A stretch of DNA of 64,000 nt from assembly GCA_016281495.1 (NCBI GenBank), contig JAEEIU010000046.1, positions 62,001 to 126,000 on the forward strand, given 5' to 3'. Positions 9,021 to 18,868 of the stretch are shown here, one piece after another. The stretch comes from Treponema sp. (GTDB lineage: Bacteria > Spirochaetota > Spirochaetia > Treponematales > Treponemataceae). How positions within the stretch are numbered: position 1 is the first letter of the stretch; every line of letters begins with the position of its first letter. A program made the translations under genes and the position numbers. A model generated the notes under the pieces. The model had not been told where the DNA came from and ran no database searches. It worked only from the letters and a program-made list of their open reading frames with translations.

Positions 9021-11750
9021 ATGTCTGAAGAACTTGAGAATTCAGTGCGGGAGATGCTGAAAGAGGAAACATGGACTCGTGTTGGAATTAGCGGTTTTAC
9101 CAAGAACAACCTGACGGAGTTGTCTCAGATTCTTGAGCGTACCCATAAAGAAAACTGGGAAAAGCAGATAAAGGACATCTGTGACGAGCAGCTGGTAAAT
9201 ACAAAGAACAGCATTGTCGCCCTCTATCTTTCTGGTATGATTGCCCTCAAATCAGGCTCTCTGGACAACAGCTCCCTGGTTACTCTTGTTGACATCTTTG
9301 AGAAGAATCACAAGGAACAGTTGATTGAGCTCCTGTGCAACTCCATTCTGGACGAAGATCCCCAGAACCTCTTTGCATTAAGAAAGCTTGCCGAATATTA
9401 CAAGAATAACAATGACGACAAGGTTTGGGAACTGTACGAGAAAATCGTAAAGAATGACTTTGAGGAAGCGGACATTGCAAAGGTGCTTGCAGAACGCTAT
9501 GAGGCTCAGCAGAACGAGAACGCAGCCATCAGCTTCTACAAAAAAGCAATACTCAGGTTTATATCCGCAAAAAATTTCGCAGCGGTAAAGGAAATATGGT
9601 CAAAGCTCATTACACTTTGTTCTGACAACCTTGCACGTGAGAACGACTTCTTCTTCTCCACACAGAAAAAGATTGCAAAAACAATCAGCGAAGACAAGTC
9701 AATTGTCCTGATGCAGGAACTTTATCAGCATTACAGGAATTCAAGCGACTGGAACACAGCCATAAAAATACTCAAGCTCATCCTTGAGATTGACAGCAAG
9801 GACGCATGGGCAAGAAAAGAGCTTGTCGAATGCTACCGTGAGAAATACGCAGACCGCAGCCACCTTGAGGATTACATCAAGTCATCAAACTTGAACCAGT
9901 CATTCCGCAACGTATTCGAGGCCATCAACGATTTCGAAAAGCACATTGCATTTGATGCAGGAAACTTCGTATATCACAGGACCTGGGGTGTTGGAAAAAT
10001 CGACAGCGTTCAGGGTGACATACTCAAGATCAACTTTGGTAAAAAGACAGGCAAAAAGGACATCAGCCTTAAGATGGCGGTAACAGCCCTTCAGCCGCTT
10101 CCAAAGAACCACATCTGGGTAATCAAGGCCACACATACAAGGGAAGACCTTAATCAGCGCGTAAAGGCAGACGTAACGGGAACACTCAAGACCATCATCA
10201 AGAGTTTTGACAATGCCTGTGACGAAAAGAAAATCAAGCAGGAACTTGTACCGGCAATCCTCACCCCTGGTGAATGGACTAGCTGGCATTCAAAGGCACA
10301 GAACATCCTTGAGACGGATTACACATTCGCAGTCACACCAACAAACATCAACCAGTACATGGTTCGTGACCACGAGCTTACTCCGGAAGAAAGGCTCAGC
10401 AATGAGTTCAAGGCAGAAAAGCAGTTCTATCCTCGCATTGACATCCTCTTAAGATATACGGCTAACGATGAGGTTGATTCTAACGACGAGATTTTTGCAG
10501 AAATGTTCAACTACTTCTGCAGCTTCTTGAAGACAATCAACACGGACGACGACCAGGTTGTTTCATCATATCTTGTAACACGCTATATCTCAGAGCAGCC
10601 AAGATTCAAGGATTACTCATGCCCCGCCAAATTCACTTTTGCAGAATTCTATGAGGACATTGAGGATCCTCGTGAGATGTATACAAAGATTAAGAACAAG
10701 CAGTTGAAGGAACTTTACCTCAGATACATCAAGGAAAATGTACCGAACTGGCAGGAACAGTATGTACGCCTGTTCCCGACTGCACTTAAAAAAGAAATCC
10801 TTGATACGCTCATTAAAGACGGAAAACAGGACATGCTGGAAAAACTTGTTCAGAAGAGCTTTAACGAGTACAGGAACAACCGTGATGCCGCCATTTACTT
10901 CTTTGCAGACTACCGTGATGCAGAATGGTTCAAGAATGCAGACATTCCATATGAAAAGCAGCTTGTAACACTGATCAACATCATCTCGCTCTGCAACCGC
11001 GAAGTTGAAAACCACGTTCACACTACCGACAACAAGAAGACCATAAAGCAGGCGAACACACTTTTGTTTGAGGAAAAATCAGACAAGGAGACAAAGAACA
11101 ATGTGCTTGACTACATCATCGACAAGGATGAAGAGACAATCACAAGAATGTACACGCTTGTAAACGATAACCTTGGAATTGACCAGTCACACAAAAATGA
11201 CCTCAAGAGGGAAATCCACAACAAGTATCCTGACTTCAAGTTCCAGGAAGCAGAAATCAAGCAGGAAGTTCAAAAGGGTCTTATGGTTACAGCCAAGATG
11301 CTCGATGCAAAGAAAGCTCAGGCTGAAAAACTTGAAAAGGAAACCCTGCCACAGATTGCAAGGGAAGTCAGCGAGGCTAGAGAAAAAGGCGACTTGAGCG
11401 AAAACGCAGAATATGATGAGGCAAAGAAAGCACAGCGCCTTGCAAACGATGAGCTTAACCGCCTTAAGAATGACCTGTCACAGGCCATCACCTTTGATCC
11501 TGCAACAGTGGACACACATGCCGTTTCTTTTGGCACAACAGTAACCTTCAGAGACAACATTGCAAACAAGGACGTAACATATACAATCCTTGGACCTTGG
11601 GAATCAGATCCAAACCAGGGAATCATTTCTTACCTGTCTCCGCTTGGCGAGCATTTGCTTGATGCTGCTGTTGGTGAAAACCGCACATTCAACATCAACG
11701 CAAACAGCTACAACCTTACAGTTGTTTCAATTGTTCCGGCAAAACTTTAA
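9021..11750 (+). CDS. greA: Transcription elongation factor GreA with large N-terminal TPR-like extension (spirochete-type fusion)
   Basis: C-terminus has GreA coiled coil and globular domain (KETLPQIAREVSEAREKGDLSENAEYDEAKKAQRLANDELNRLKNDL...SYLSPLGEHLLDAAVGE); about 750 aa precede it. SD AGGAG. Confidence 0.92.
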   Translation: MSEELENSVREMLKEETWTRVGISGFTKNNLTELSQILERTHKENWEKQIKDICDEQLVNTKNSIVALYLSGMIALKSGSLDNSSLVTLVDIFEKNHKEQLIELLCNSILDEDPQNLFALRKLAEYYKNNNDDKVWELYEKIVKNDFEEADIAKVLAERYEAQQNENAAISFYKKAILRFISAKNFAAVKEIWSKLITLCSDNLARENDFFFSTQKKIAKTISEDKSIVLMQELYQHYRNSSDWNTAIKILKLILEIDSKDAWARKELVECYREKYADRSHLEDYIKSSNLNQSFRNVFEAINDFEKHIAFDAGNFVYHRTWGVGKIDSVQGDILKINFGKKTGKKDISLKMAVTALQPLPKNHIWVIKATHTREDLNQRVKADVTGTLKTIIKSFDNACDEKKIKQELVPAILTPGEWTSWHSKAQNILETDYTFAVTPTNINQYMVRDHELTPEERLSNEFKAEKQFYPRIDILLRYTANDEVDSNDEIFAEMFNYFCSFLKTINTDDDQVVSSYLVTRYISEQPRFKDYSCPAKFTFAEFYEDIEDPREMYTKIKNKQLKELYLRYIKENVPNWQEQYVRLFPTALKKEILDTLIKDGKQDMLEKLVQKSFNEYRNNRDAAIYFFADYRDAEWFKNADIPYEKQLVTLINIISLCNREVENHVHTTDNKKTIKQANTLLFEEKSDKETKNNVLDYIIDKDEETITRMYTLVNDNLGIDQSHKNDLKREIHNKYPDFKFQEAEIKQEVQKGLMVTAKMLDAKKAQAEKLEKETLPQIAREVSEAREKGDLSENAEYDEAKKAQRLANDELNRLKNDLSQAITFDPATVDTHAVSFGTTVTFRDNIANKDVTYTILGPWESDPNQGIISYLSPLGEHLLDAAVGENRTFNINANSYNLTVVSIVPAKL

Positions 11751-11787
11751 TCAAGAGACAATGCGGGCAGCATGAAAAACTGCCCGT

Positions 11788-12753
11788 ATGGCCAGCAGGG
11801 AAACCATGGGTATAAGTCCGAGCTCTTTTTCTAAACTATCTGAACACATAGGCTATTTCTCTCACAGGACTAATGTTGGCTTGATTAATGCAGATGACGG
11901 CGTTTATATAATCGATTCCGGTGATTCCGAACAGGACGGCAAAGACATTGTTGACTCATGCAGAGAACTTTTTCCTGAAAAAAAAATAAAGGCGATACTC
12001 AACACGCATTCACACCAGGATCATTCGGGCGGAAACCATTACATAACACAAAGCACAGGTGCTGAAACCTGGACAAGCAAAAAAGAAGCTGACATACTGT
12101 CCAACCCAGATTTTATGAGCGTCATCTACTGGGGCGCAATATGCTTTGATGACCTGAGGGCACAAGGCTTTGTACCTGAATATTCCAATACAGTACAGAA
12201 AACCTTAAGTGAAGAAACAATTCAAATCAGCAGCAACATATCGGTTAAATGCATTTCACTTCCGGGACATTATTTTGGACAGATGGGGTACCTTGTCTCC
12301 GATAAAACTGACGGGAAATCCGTTTTTTTTCTTGGTGACTCATGTTTTGGAAGCCAGATGCTGAAAAAATACTGGATTCCTTACATGCTTGATCCTCTGA
12401 TGTTCAGGAAATCAATAGAGAAAATCGAGGCGCAGGATGCAGACTTCTACGTTCCAAGTCATGGTGAGCTGTGCGATAAAAAAAGAATCCATGCCATAAC
12501 CGAATTGAATTCTCTAGTAACATTTGAAACGGAATGCCTTTTGCTGAACATATTAAAGCAAGGACCTGCCACACACGAAGCCATATTAAAGAAAGCAGCA
12601 GACTTTGCGGGACTAAACCTAAAGCTAAGCCAGTTCGTATTGATTGGAACCACATTCCGCTCATACCTTTCAAGTATGGCAGACAGAGGCCTTGTAAGCT
12701 ACATTATGAAAGACAACCAGATGCTTTGGTGCCTTAAAGACAGTTCAAATTAA
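11788..12753 (+). CDS. MBL-fold metallo-hydrolase
   Basis: HxHxDH motif in NTHSHQDHSGGNHYI, downstream SLPGHYFGQMGY and FLGDSCFG. An alternative start at ATG 11806 has a better SD. Confidence 0.88.
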   Translation: MASRETMGISPSSFSKLSEHIGYFSHRTNVGLINADDGVYIIDSGDSEQDGKDIVDSCRELFPEKKIKAILNTHSHQDHSGGNHYITQSTGAETWTSKKEADILSNPDFMSVIYWGAICFDDLRAQGFVPEYSNTVQKTLSEETIQISSNISVKCISLPGHYFGQMGYLVSDKTDGKSVFFLGDSCFGSQMLKKYWIPYMLDPLMFRKSIEKIEAQDADFYVPSHGELCDKKRIHAITELNSLVTFETECLLLNILKQGPATHEAILKKAADFAGLNLKLSQFVLIGTTFRSYLSSMADRGLVSYIMKDNQMLWCLKDSSN

Positions 12754-12754
12754 A

Positions 12755-13465
12755 TTACAGTCCGTCTACTATCTGAACACCGGCAGAAGCGCCTATTCGG
12801 CTTGCACCGCATTCAATCAATTCAAGAGCTTCTTTTGTTGAATGTATTCCTCCGCTTGCCTTTACCCCCATATCAGGACCAACAGTTTTCCTCATAAGAC
12901 TTACGGCATGAGCTGTGGCTCCATTTGGAAGAAGGACACCTCCCTCCCCTTTTACAATTGCAAATCCAGTAGAAGTCTTTACAAAATCAAATTCTGCTTT
13001 TTTTGCACAAAGGGAACTTTGAACTATTTCCTCATCATCAAGCAGGCATGTTTCAAGAATCAACTTGGTAATGATTTTTTCTCCGTTGATTGATTTGGAA
13101 AGCCCGTTGACATAATTTTGTAAATCTGCAAGTTCTTTTTCCAGTTCCGTCCATTTATGTGCCTTTACAAGTGACATGTCTATCACAAAATCAAGTTCTC
13201 GAGCACCGTCATTTACAGTAATCCTTGACTGTTCTTTTTTTGACTCTATTCCACCAGCACCAAAAGGAAAATCAATTACCGTGCAAACTTTTGTTTTTGT
13301 CTCTGATAAAATTGAATATGCGGTCTTTACATGAACCGGGTTCACGCATACAGAGGCAAAACCATATTGTTCTGCCGTAATGCAGAAATCCTTTATCTGT
13401 TTTTCAGTGGCAGTCTGAGACAACAATGTCTGGTCAATCATTCCGGCAAGTTCATTTTTATTCAT
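12755..13465 (-). CDS. deoC: Deoxyribose-phosphate aldolase
   Basis: IDQTLLSQTATEKQIKDFC, FASVCVNPVHV, DFVKTSTGFA, GVKASGGIHSTKEALELIECGASRIGAS. Confidence 0.95.
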   Translation of the reverse strand: MNKNELAGMIDQTLLSQTATEKQIKDFCITAEQYGFASVCVNPVHVKTAYSILSETKTKVCTVIDFPFGAGGIESKKEQSRITVNDGARELDFVIDMSLVKAHKWTELEKELADLQNYVNGLSKSINGEKIITKLILETCLLDDEEIVQSSLCAKKAEFDFVKTSTGFAIVKGEGGVLLPNGATAHAVSLMRKTVGPDMGVKASGGIHSTKEALELIECGASRIGASAGVQIVDGL

Positions 13466-13468
13466 AGA

Positions 13469-14857
13469 CTAAAAAACCTCTTTGCTTTTTGTAAAATCAG
13501 CACCGATTGAATTCATCACCTCAAAAAAGCGGGGAAAGCTTACGGCACAACATTCGGCATTTTTTACTATTACAGTCATTCCCTTTGGAAGACCAAGTCC
13601 AAGACATGCAAGGCTCATTGCAACACGATGATCATTATAGCTTTCCACCTCACCACCATGAAGTACAAAATCAGGATTATCCTTTCCATCAGCAAGATAA
13701 GGAGAATGGCCGTGAATCACCATGAAGTCTTCCCCCTCCTCCACAACGGCACCAAGTTTTTCAAGCTCACATTTCAAAACCTTTATGCGGTCGGTTTCCT
13801 TTCTCCTGCACACGGCGATGTCTTCAATGCTTACAGTTCCTTCTGTAAAGCATGCGGCAACTGCAAGCGCACATATGGCATCCGGATAACCAGAAAGATT
13901 TACATGAAGAACCCCTCCTTCAAGCCTTTCCGTAGTCAAACGATTTTTACCAGTCACGGTAATCTGATTTTTTCCTTTATCCCAGTTTATGTCTGCGCCA
14001 ATAGATTTTAGGACATCAACTATGGCATCATCCCCCTGAGTACCGCTGCCGTCGATATTCTCTATGCAGACATTGCCTCCAGAGATCAGGGCCGCAACAA
14101 GGGGAAATGCAACGGCCTCCCAGTCACTTGGAACCGTACATTCAAATGATTCAATTTTTGAAGGAGCCTGTACCTTAATGTGCTTGAAGTCTGATGACAT
14201 CTCCACTTTTGCCCCGATTTTTTCAAGCCACTTTTGGGTCATCACAAGATACGGTGTTTCCTTTGGGTCGCTCAAGTTGATTTCAAGGGGCCTGTCCATC
14301 CTCAAGGCCGCCATCATCAAACCGGAAATATACTGACTTGAGGCAGTTCCATCAGTGTTCACCGTACATCCCGATTTTACAGGTCCCTGGATTATAAGGG
14401 GACAATTCTTGCTTCCAGGAATTGCGGTAAACGCATTTGCACCCATCTGACATAAAACGTCGGCAACATGAGCTACAGGCCGTTTCCTAATGCTCTCATC
14501 TCCGGTAAAAATAGACCAGCCTTCAAAAGTTGAAGCTATTGGTGATAAAAAATACAGGAGTGAACCAGAGTTTCCTACATTCACCACATCATCCGGCAAA
14601 TGAATGTTTTTACCTGCCCCCTGTACGAACCAGTCACTTCCCGGCTCGCCTTCGGTAGTAAGGTTTAATTCCACCTCTGCTCCAATGAGAGAAAGGGCAC
14701 CTGCCGTACTAAGACAGTCTGCACTTGGAAGCGGATTATGGATTTTAGACACTCCTTCTGCAAGAGAAGCAAGAATGAGCGCACGTATGGTATGAGATTT
14801 AGATCCCGGCACAGTAATTGAACCGGAAAGGCTGTGTTTGCTTGAACAGATATTCAT
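13469..14857 (-). CDS. aroA: 3-phosphoshikimate 1-carboxyvinyltransferase (EPSP synthase)
   Basis: PGSKSHTIRALILASLAEG, VGNSGSLLYFL, YNDHRVAMSLACLGL. Confidence 0.94.
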   Translation of the reverse strand: MNICSSKHSLSGSITVPGSKSHTIRALILASLAEGVSKIHNPLPSADCLSTAGALSLIGAEVELNLTTEGEPGSDWFVQGAGKNIHLPDDVVNVGNSGSLLYFLSPIASTFEGWSIFTGDESIRKRPVAHVADVLCQMGANAFTAIPGSKNCPLIIQGPVKSGCTVNTDGTASSQYISGLMMAALRMDRPLEINLSDPKETPYLVMTQKWLEKIGAKVEMSSDFKHIKVQAPSKIESFECTVPSDWEAVAFPLVAALISGGNVCIENIDGSGTQGDDAIVDVLKSIGADINWDKGKNQITVTGKNRLTTERLEGGVLHVNLSGYPDAICALAVAACFTEGTVSIEDIAVCRRKETDRIKVLKCELEKLGAVVEEGEDFMVIHGHSPYLADGKDNPDFVLHGGEVESYNDHRVAMSLACLGLGLPKGMTVIVKNAECCAVSFPRFFEVMNSIGADFTKSKEVF

Positions 14858-14863
14858 GCAGGC

Positions 14864-14892
14864 ATTTTAGCACAAACTAGGGAACATTACAA
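14864..14892 (-). promoter_or_regulatory. Putative aroA promoter, leaderless geometry
   Basis: Minus strand TTGTAA (14892-14887), 17 nt, TAAAAT (14869-14864), gcctgc, ATG 14857. Confidence 0.6.
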
Positions 14893-14934
14893 CAAGGGAT
14901 GATGGTTCAGGTTTAAACTCTTGTGTATTTATTC

Positions 14935-16203
14935 CTACTCCAGTTTGTTTGGGACGATGATGCAGTGGATTGCTACATCCTTGTCCTTTGCCAGTGTCAT
15001 TACTGTGTCCTGGGTGATCTTTTTTGTTCCTTTGGGGAGCGGGTGCGGTTCGGCATCTCCTATCAATACAATGCATTTTTCAGCATCTGAACGCCATGGA
15101 TAATACTCAAGGCCCGCGTAGAGTGCTTCATAAACTGCTTCGGGAACATCTCCACCCTCGTTGCCATGAATCGCAACGGAATTCAAATTGGAGCTGAACT
15201 CGTCTACATCTTCCGTAAAGTCAAAGTATTTTACGGGAAGTCCGTTTGTGTAATAATCGTCATTGTAGTCACGGTATAAAAGAAGGCCCATTCTAGCACT
15301 TCCGAATTCTTCAAGTTGAAGCACAAGTTTTGGAATCCATACTTTTTGAAGTGCTTCCAGGTCATCCTTCATGCTTCCAGTGGTGTCCAGGGCAAAAACA
15401 ACGTCCACCTTCATCTTTGATTTTACGCTGTCCAAAAGATTCTGCAAATCAAAGGGAAGAGTCTTTGGTCCTCTTGAATAAACCATTTTACCGTTGCCCT
15501 TTTTTGCAATTTCCTTAAACTGTTCGGTTGCCATGGGACTGTATTCATCGGTCAGCTCAACAACGAGTTCTTCCTCTGTTACATCCTCTTCATCTTCAAT
15601 AATATCATCTGTGTAATCCACATTTGTTTCATTTTGATATATAAAATCAAACATGAATGGATTGTCCTGCCATTTTCCTGTGTAGTCTGCATATTTTTTT
15701 TCAAAAGTACGGATGTTGATGAAAGTTCCCTTTGCAATTTCTACGGTTCCGTTTCTGCTCCAAGAATAACCGTAAACCATTTTCCGTGGAATATAAACCA
15801 GGAAACAGTCACCCAACCTGTCTGTATGTACGACAGTAGAAGAAATCAAACTGTATCTTGAGGAATCAGAATCCAGTTTTTTGCCATTCAGAAGGCGGAC
15901 TTCATCACCGTTCAAGGAATTGTATTTTTCCGCCCTGTAGGCATAATTTGTTTCTTTTCCCAGAGGATCCTTTGTGGTCTCTACCAAAAGCACAGACTGC
16001 ACCCCGCTCTTTTTCCTTATGTAGAGGTTAAAGCCGTCTGTAGATGTTCCAATAGATCTGCCGGAGTTTCTTTCGATAAACACATCATCTGATGTAAGGC
16101 TTAAATCCAAAGCCGGATTCTTTGCACTTGCTTTTTGAGCCATTGAGAATTCTGAAAATAAAAGTGAAAATAAGACAAACAAAAAGAAAGTTTTTCTCTG
16201 CAT
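14935..16203 (-). CDS. von Willebrand factor A domain protein, exported
   Basis: Signal peptide MQRKTFFLFVLFSLLFSEFSMAQ; MIDAS VVFALDTTGSMKDD. Start chosen at the ATG with SD GGGAGG. Confidence 0.85.
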   Translation of the reverse strand: MQRKTFFLFVLFSLLFSEFSMAQKASAKNPALDLSLTSDDVFIERNSGRSIGTSTDGFNLYIRKKSGVQSVLLVETTKDPLGKETNYAYRAEKYNSLNGDEVRLLNGKKLDSDSSRYSLISSTVVHTDRLGDCFLVYIPRKMVYGYSWSRNGTVEIAKGTFINIRTFEKKYADYTGKWQDNPFMFDFIYQNETNVDYTDDIIEDEEDVTEEELVVELTDEYSPMATEQFKEIAKKGNGKMVYSRGPKTLPFDLQNLLDSVKSKMKVDVVFALDTTGSMKDDLEALQKVWIPKLVLQLEEFGSARMGLLLYRDYNDDYYTNGLPVKYFDFTEDVDEFSSNLNSVAIHGNEGGDVPEAVYEALYAGLEYYPWRSDAEKCIVLIGDAEPHPLPKGTKKITQDTVMTLAKDKDVAIHCIIVPNKLE

Positions 16204-16260
16204 ATATTTCCTCCCACAAAAATATATCACGGTTTCATTAATTATCGGAATAAACCAAGA

Positions 16261-17145
16261 TTATTCTGAATGAACCTGTTTTGTCATCAATGAATAATAA
16301 ATTGGTCCGCTTCCCTGAGTCTTATGCGGCAAAAGATGAAATCCATATTCTGTTTTAACAGAATTATCGTATATCTCCTGAACACCCGATATTCCAGGGC
16401 ATTTTTCTTGAAGTACCCGCAGGTTTTGACTGAAAGTTGAATTCATGTCATCTTGCGAAACTATGCTCACGTCATCAAATTTTTTAACAAGACGTGAAAT
16501 AACCTTATCATTTTCGTCAGAGGACAATGCGCATGTTGAATAAAGCAAATATCCTCCGCTTCTTAAAAGCCTCCATGCACATGACAGGAGGGCCCATTGT
16601 TCCATTGAAAGTGTCTTGATCCTTGCGGGTGACCATTGATCCAGATAATGCTTGTCTTTAAGGACATGTCGCTCGCTAGAGCACGGTGCATCCAATAAAA
16701 TCGAATCAAAACAATCTGTTTCCCTTTTGCACCATGTTGATCCATCGCTACATTTTACCTCTATCCTTTTGGAAACCGACGGAGGAAGTGATTCTGATAT
16801 GACCTTGCTTAAACGTGCTTTTCTATCCGGAGAACGTTCATTGGATATCATAGTTGCATTGGATTGAATATTTGAAGCAAGAATAATTGATTTACCGCCT
16901 GGTGCCGCACACAAATCAAGAACTGCCTCGGCATTTGAAACAGGAAGACAAAGTGCTGCACAAACACTTGCGGCATCCATAAAATATGGCCTGCAGTCCT
17001 GATATTCAACCTGGACATATTTTGGTTCCTGAAGCAGTGATTTTTTTAACTCTTCCCATTCATCTTCAAAAAGTGCGGAGTAATAATTTTCAAATCCGAG
17101 TGATCCTCTTTTGTTATCAATTTCCTTTTTTTTACTCAAGATCAA
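16261..17145 (-). CDS. RsmB/NOP2-family RNA (cytosine-5) methyltransferase
   Basis: VLDLCAAPGGKSIILAS, ILLDAPCSSERHVLKD, GYLLYSTCALSSDENDKVI. Confidence 0.92.
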   Translation of the reverse strand: MILSKKKEIDNKRGSLGFENYYSALFEDEWEELKKSLLQEPKYVQVEYQDCRPYFMDAASVCAALCLPVSNAEAVLDLCAAPGGKSIILASNIQSNATMISNERSPDRKARLSKVISESLPPSVSKRIEVKCSDGSTWCKRETDCFDSILLDAPCSSERHVLKDKHYLDQWSPARIKTLSMEQWALLSCAWRLLRSGGYLLYSTCALSSDENDKVISRLVKKFDDVSIVSQDDMNSTFSQNLRVLQEKCPGISGVQEIYDNSVKTEYGFHLLPHKTQGSGPIYYSLMTKQVHSE

Positions 17146-18392
17146 TTTCCTTGTATAAAATACTTTTTATAAAAATCCATTCCTTCTTTATTTGCCCTTT
17201 TGAATTGCTCGATTCTTTTTTCAACTGGACCAAGCTGTTCTTCCATTGTAGCAGGAACTATTTTTTTCTTTCCATCCTTTTCAATTATTTTTAGGATGCC
17301 TGCATACAGTTTGTATTCAAGAACTTTTTTCTCTGCATTGCGAAGGTTCATATAAAAGTTTTTGTCTTTTGCGGCATGATCCATAAGATTCTCTGCAACT
17401 TTTCCAAACAGTTTTTCGCTAAGCATGATTACGTGAACGCCTGCTTCTATTGCCTGGATTGCGGCTTTTTCAGGGGGATAACCGTTGTCTGCAAGTGCCC
17501 CCATGAATATGTCATCACTTATTACAAGACCGTCAAACCCTAGTTGGGTTTTAAGCTTGTCGGTCACCCATACTCGGCTTAAGCATGCAGGAGATGAATC
17601 AACAGAAGGTACCCTTGCATGAGACATGAGCACGCTGGAAGGCTTTGAAGAGAGGATGAAATAAAATGGAATAAGGAATTCATATTCAATTCTGCTTTCA
17701 TCATAATCAATCTCCGGTAAACCTGTATGTGGATCCACGCTTGTGTTTCCGGGGAAATGTTTTAATACCGCATTTATTCCGTTTGACTGATATGCATTTA
17801 CTGCCGCCATCGCATATACTATTGAATGCGGAATATCACCATAAGAACGAGTATCAAGAAAATCCTTGTTTTCTTCGCTTAATGATTCCGCCACTGGTGC
17901 AAGGTTCATGTCAAAGCCAATTGCCCTCATTTGTCTGGCTTGAATTGAATAAAGTTTGGCTGCCTGTGCTGGTGTCAACATTTCACTTATTTTTTGTGCA
18001 GAAGGAAGTGTACTTGAAAGCGACCTAAGGCGGTTAACAAGACCTCCCTCCTGATCAACTGCAAGATATGGACGTAAAAGTGAATTGTCAATACAATATT
18101 TTTCGATTGAAGATACAAATGAAACGGTATCTTCTATTGTTTCCCCAAGATTATATGCAAAAAACAATGCTCCGCCCGGAACAAGAGGTTTACCGTCTGC
18201 ATTCCATTCAACCGCAGAATATTTTTCGTTTCCCTGAATGTTCACAAGAAAAATCTGAGATATTGCCTGTTCAGGTGGAAGAGAATCCAGATATTCCTCC
18301 AGGCATGCATCAAGGTCATTTTCCTGAGAATTGATATACGCGAATGGAGAATAGAATAAAATACAAAATATAAAACAAAATACTTTTTTCAT
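17142..18392 (-). CDS. Glycoside hydrolase family 3 (beta-N-acetylhexosaminidase-like)
   Basis: PYLAVDQEGGLVNRL, DMNLAPVAE, VLKHFPG(N), DGLVISDDIFMGAL; signal peptide. Confidence 0.9.
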   Translation of the reverse strand: MKKVFCFIFCILFYSPFAYINSQENDLDACLEEYLDSLPPEQAISQIFLVNIQGNEKYSAVEWNADGKPLVPGGALFFAYNLGETIEDTVSFVSSIEKYCIDNSLLRPYLAVDQEGGLVNRLRSLSSTLPSAQKISEMLTPAQAAKLYSIQARQMRAIGFDMNLAPVAESLSEENKDFLDTRSYGDIPHSIVYAMAAVNAYQSNGINAVLKHFPGNTSVDPHTGLPEIDYDESRIEYEFLIPFYFILSSKPSSVLMSHARVPSVDSSPACLSRVWVTDKLKTQLGFDGLVISDDIFMGALADNGYPPEKAAIQAIEAGVHVIMLSEKLFGKVAENLMDHAAKDKNFYMNLRNAEKKVLEYKLYAGILKIIEKDGKKKIVPATMEEQLGPVEKRIEQFKRANKEGMDFYKKYFIQGN

Positions 18393-18398
18393 ATAACT

Positions 18399-18857
18399 TT
18401 ACGATGATATCTGAGGCTCTTTGTCCAGGATTTTCTTATAGTTCTGAGAAGTTACAACATCATCAACTTCCAATTCCTCCTGCTTTTGGAATTCCTGTTT
18501 CCATGCCTCGTATTTCTTTTCTTTTAGTTTTTCCAGGACTTTCACTTTTTTCATTGCCTCGCGTACAACTTCACGCTTTTGTTCTGCTATCATTTCAAGT
18601 TGAGCCAGTTCACCAAGCAGGGCGTCTTTCTTCTGGTCAAGATAAATGAAAAAATCCTGTGTCTGTACATGAAGTGAAAAATCATTGGCTGCATCAGCAT
18701 CTCGCGTGGCATTAAACTTATGAATGGCAACTGTCTTAAGCTGATTGTTAACGTTTGCAATCTGTGCATTTACTTTTCCAAGCTCCATCTGGGCCTGGTC
18801 AAGTTCAAAATTGCGGAGGTCAAGTATTTTTTGCAGTGAGAAGGAAAACTTTTTCAC
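18399..18857 (-). CDS. fliJ: Flagellar export protein FliJ
   Basis: Coiled-coil protein beginning KKFSFSLQKILDLRNFELDQAQMELG, directly after fliI. Confidence 0.85.
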   Translation of the reverse strand: MKKFSFSLQKILDLRNFELDQAQMELGKVNAQIANVNNQLKTVAIHKFNATRDADAANDFSLHVQTQDFFIYLDQKKDALLGELAQLEMIAEQKREVVREAMKKVKVLEKLKEKKYEAWKQEFQKQEELEVDDVVTSQNYKKILDKEPQISS

Positions 18858-18868
18858 CGCTCACCACC

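Noticed and set aside
11764-11786. CGGGCAG-N9-CTGCCCG hairpin between greA and the MBL gene as a terminator
   Set aside because: A 7-bp GC stem but no U-tract on either strand, so not called a terminator; possibly a processing site.
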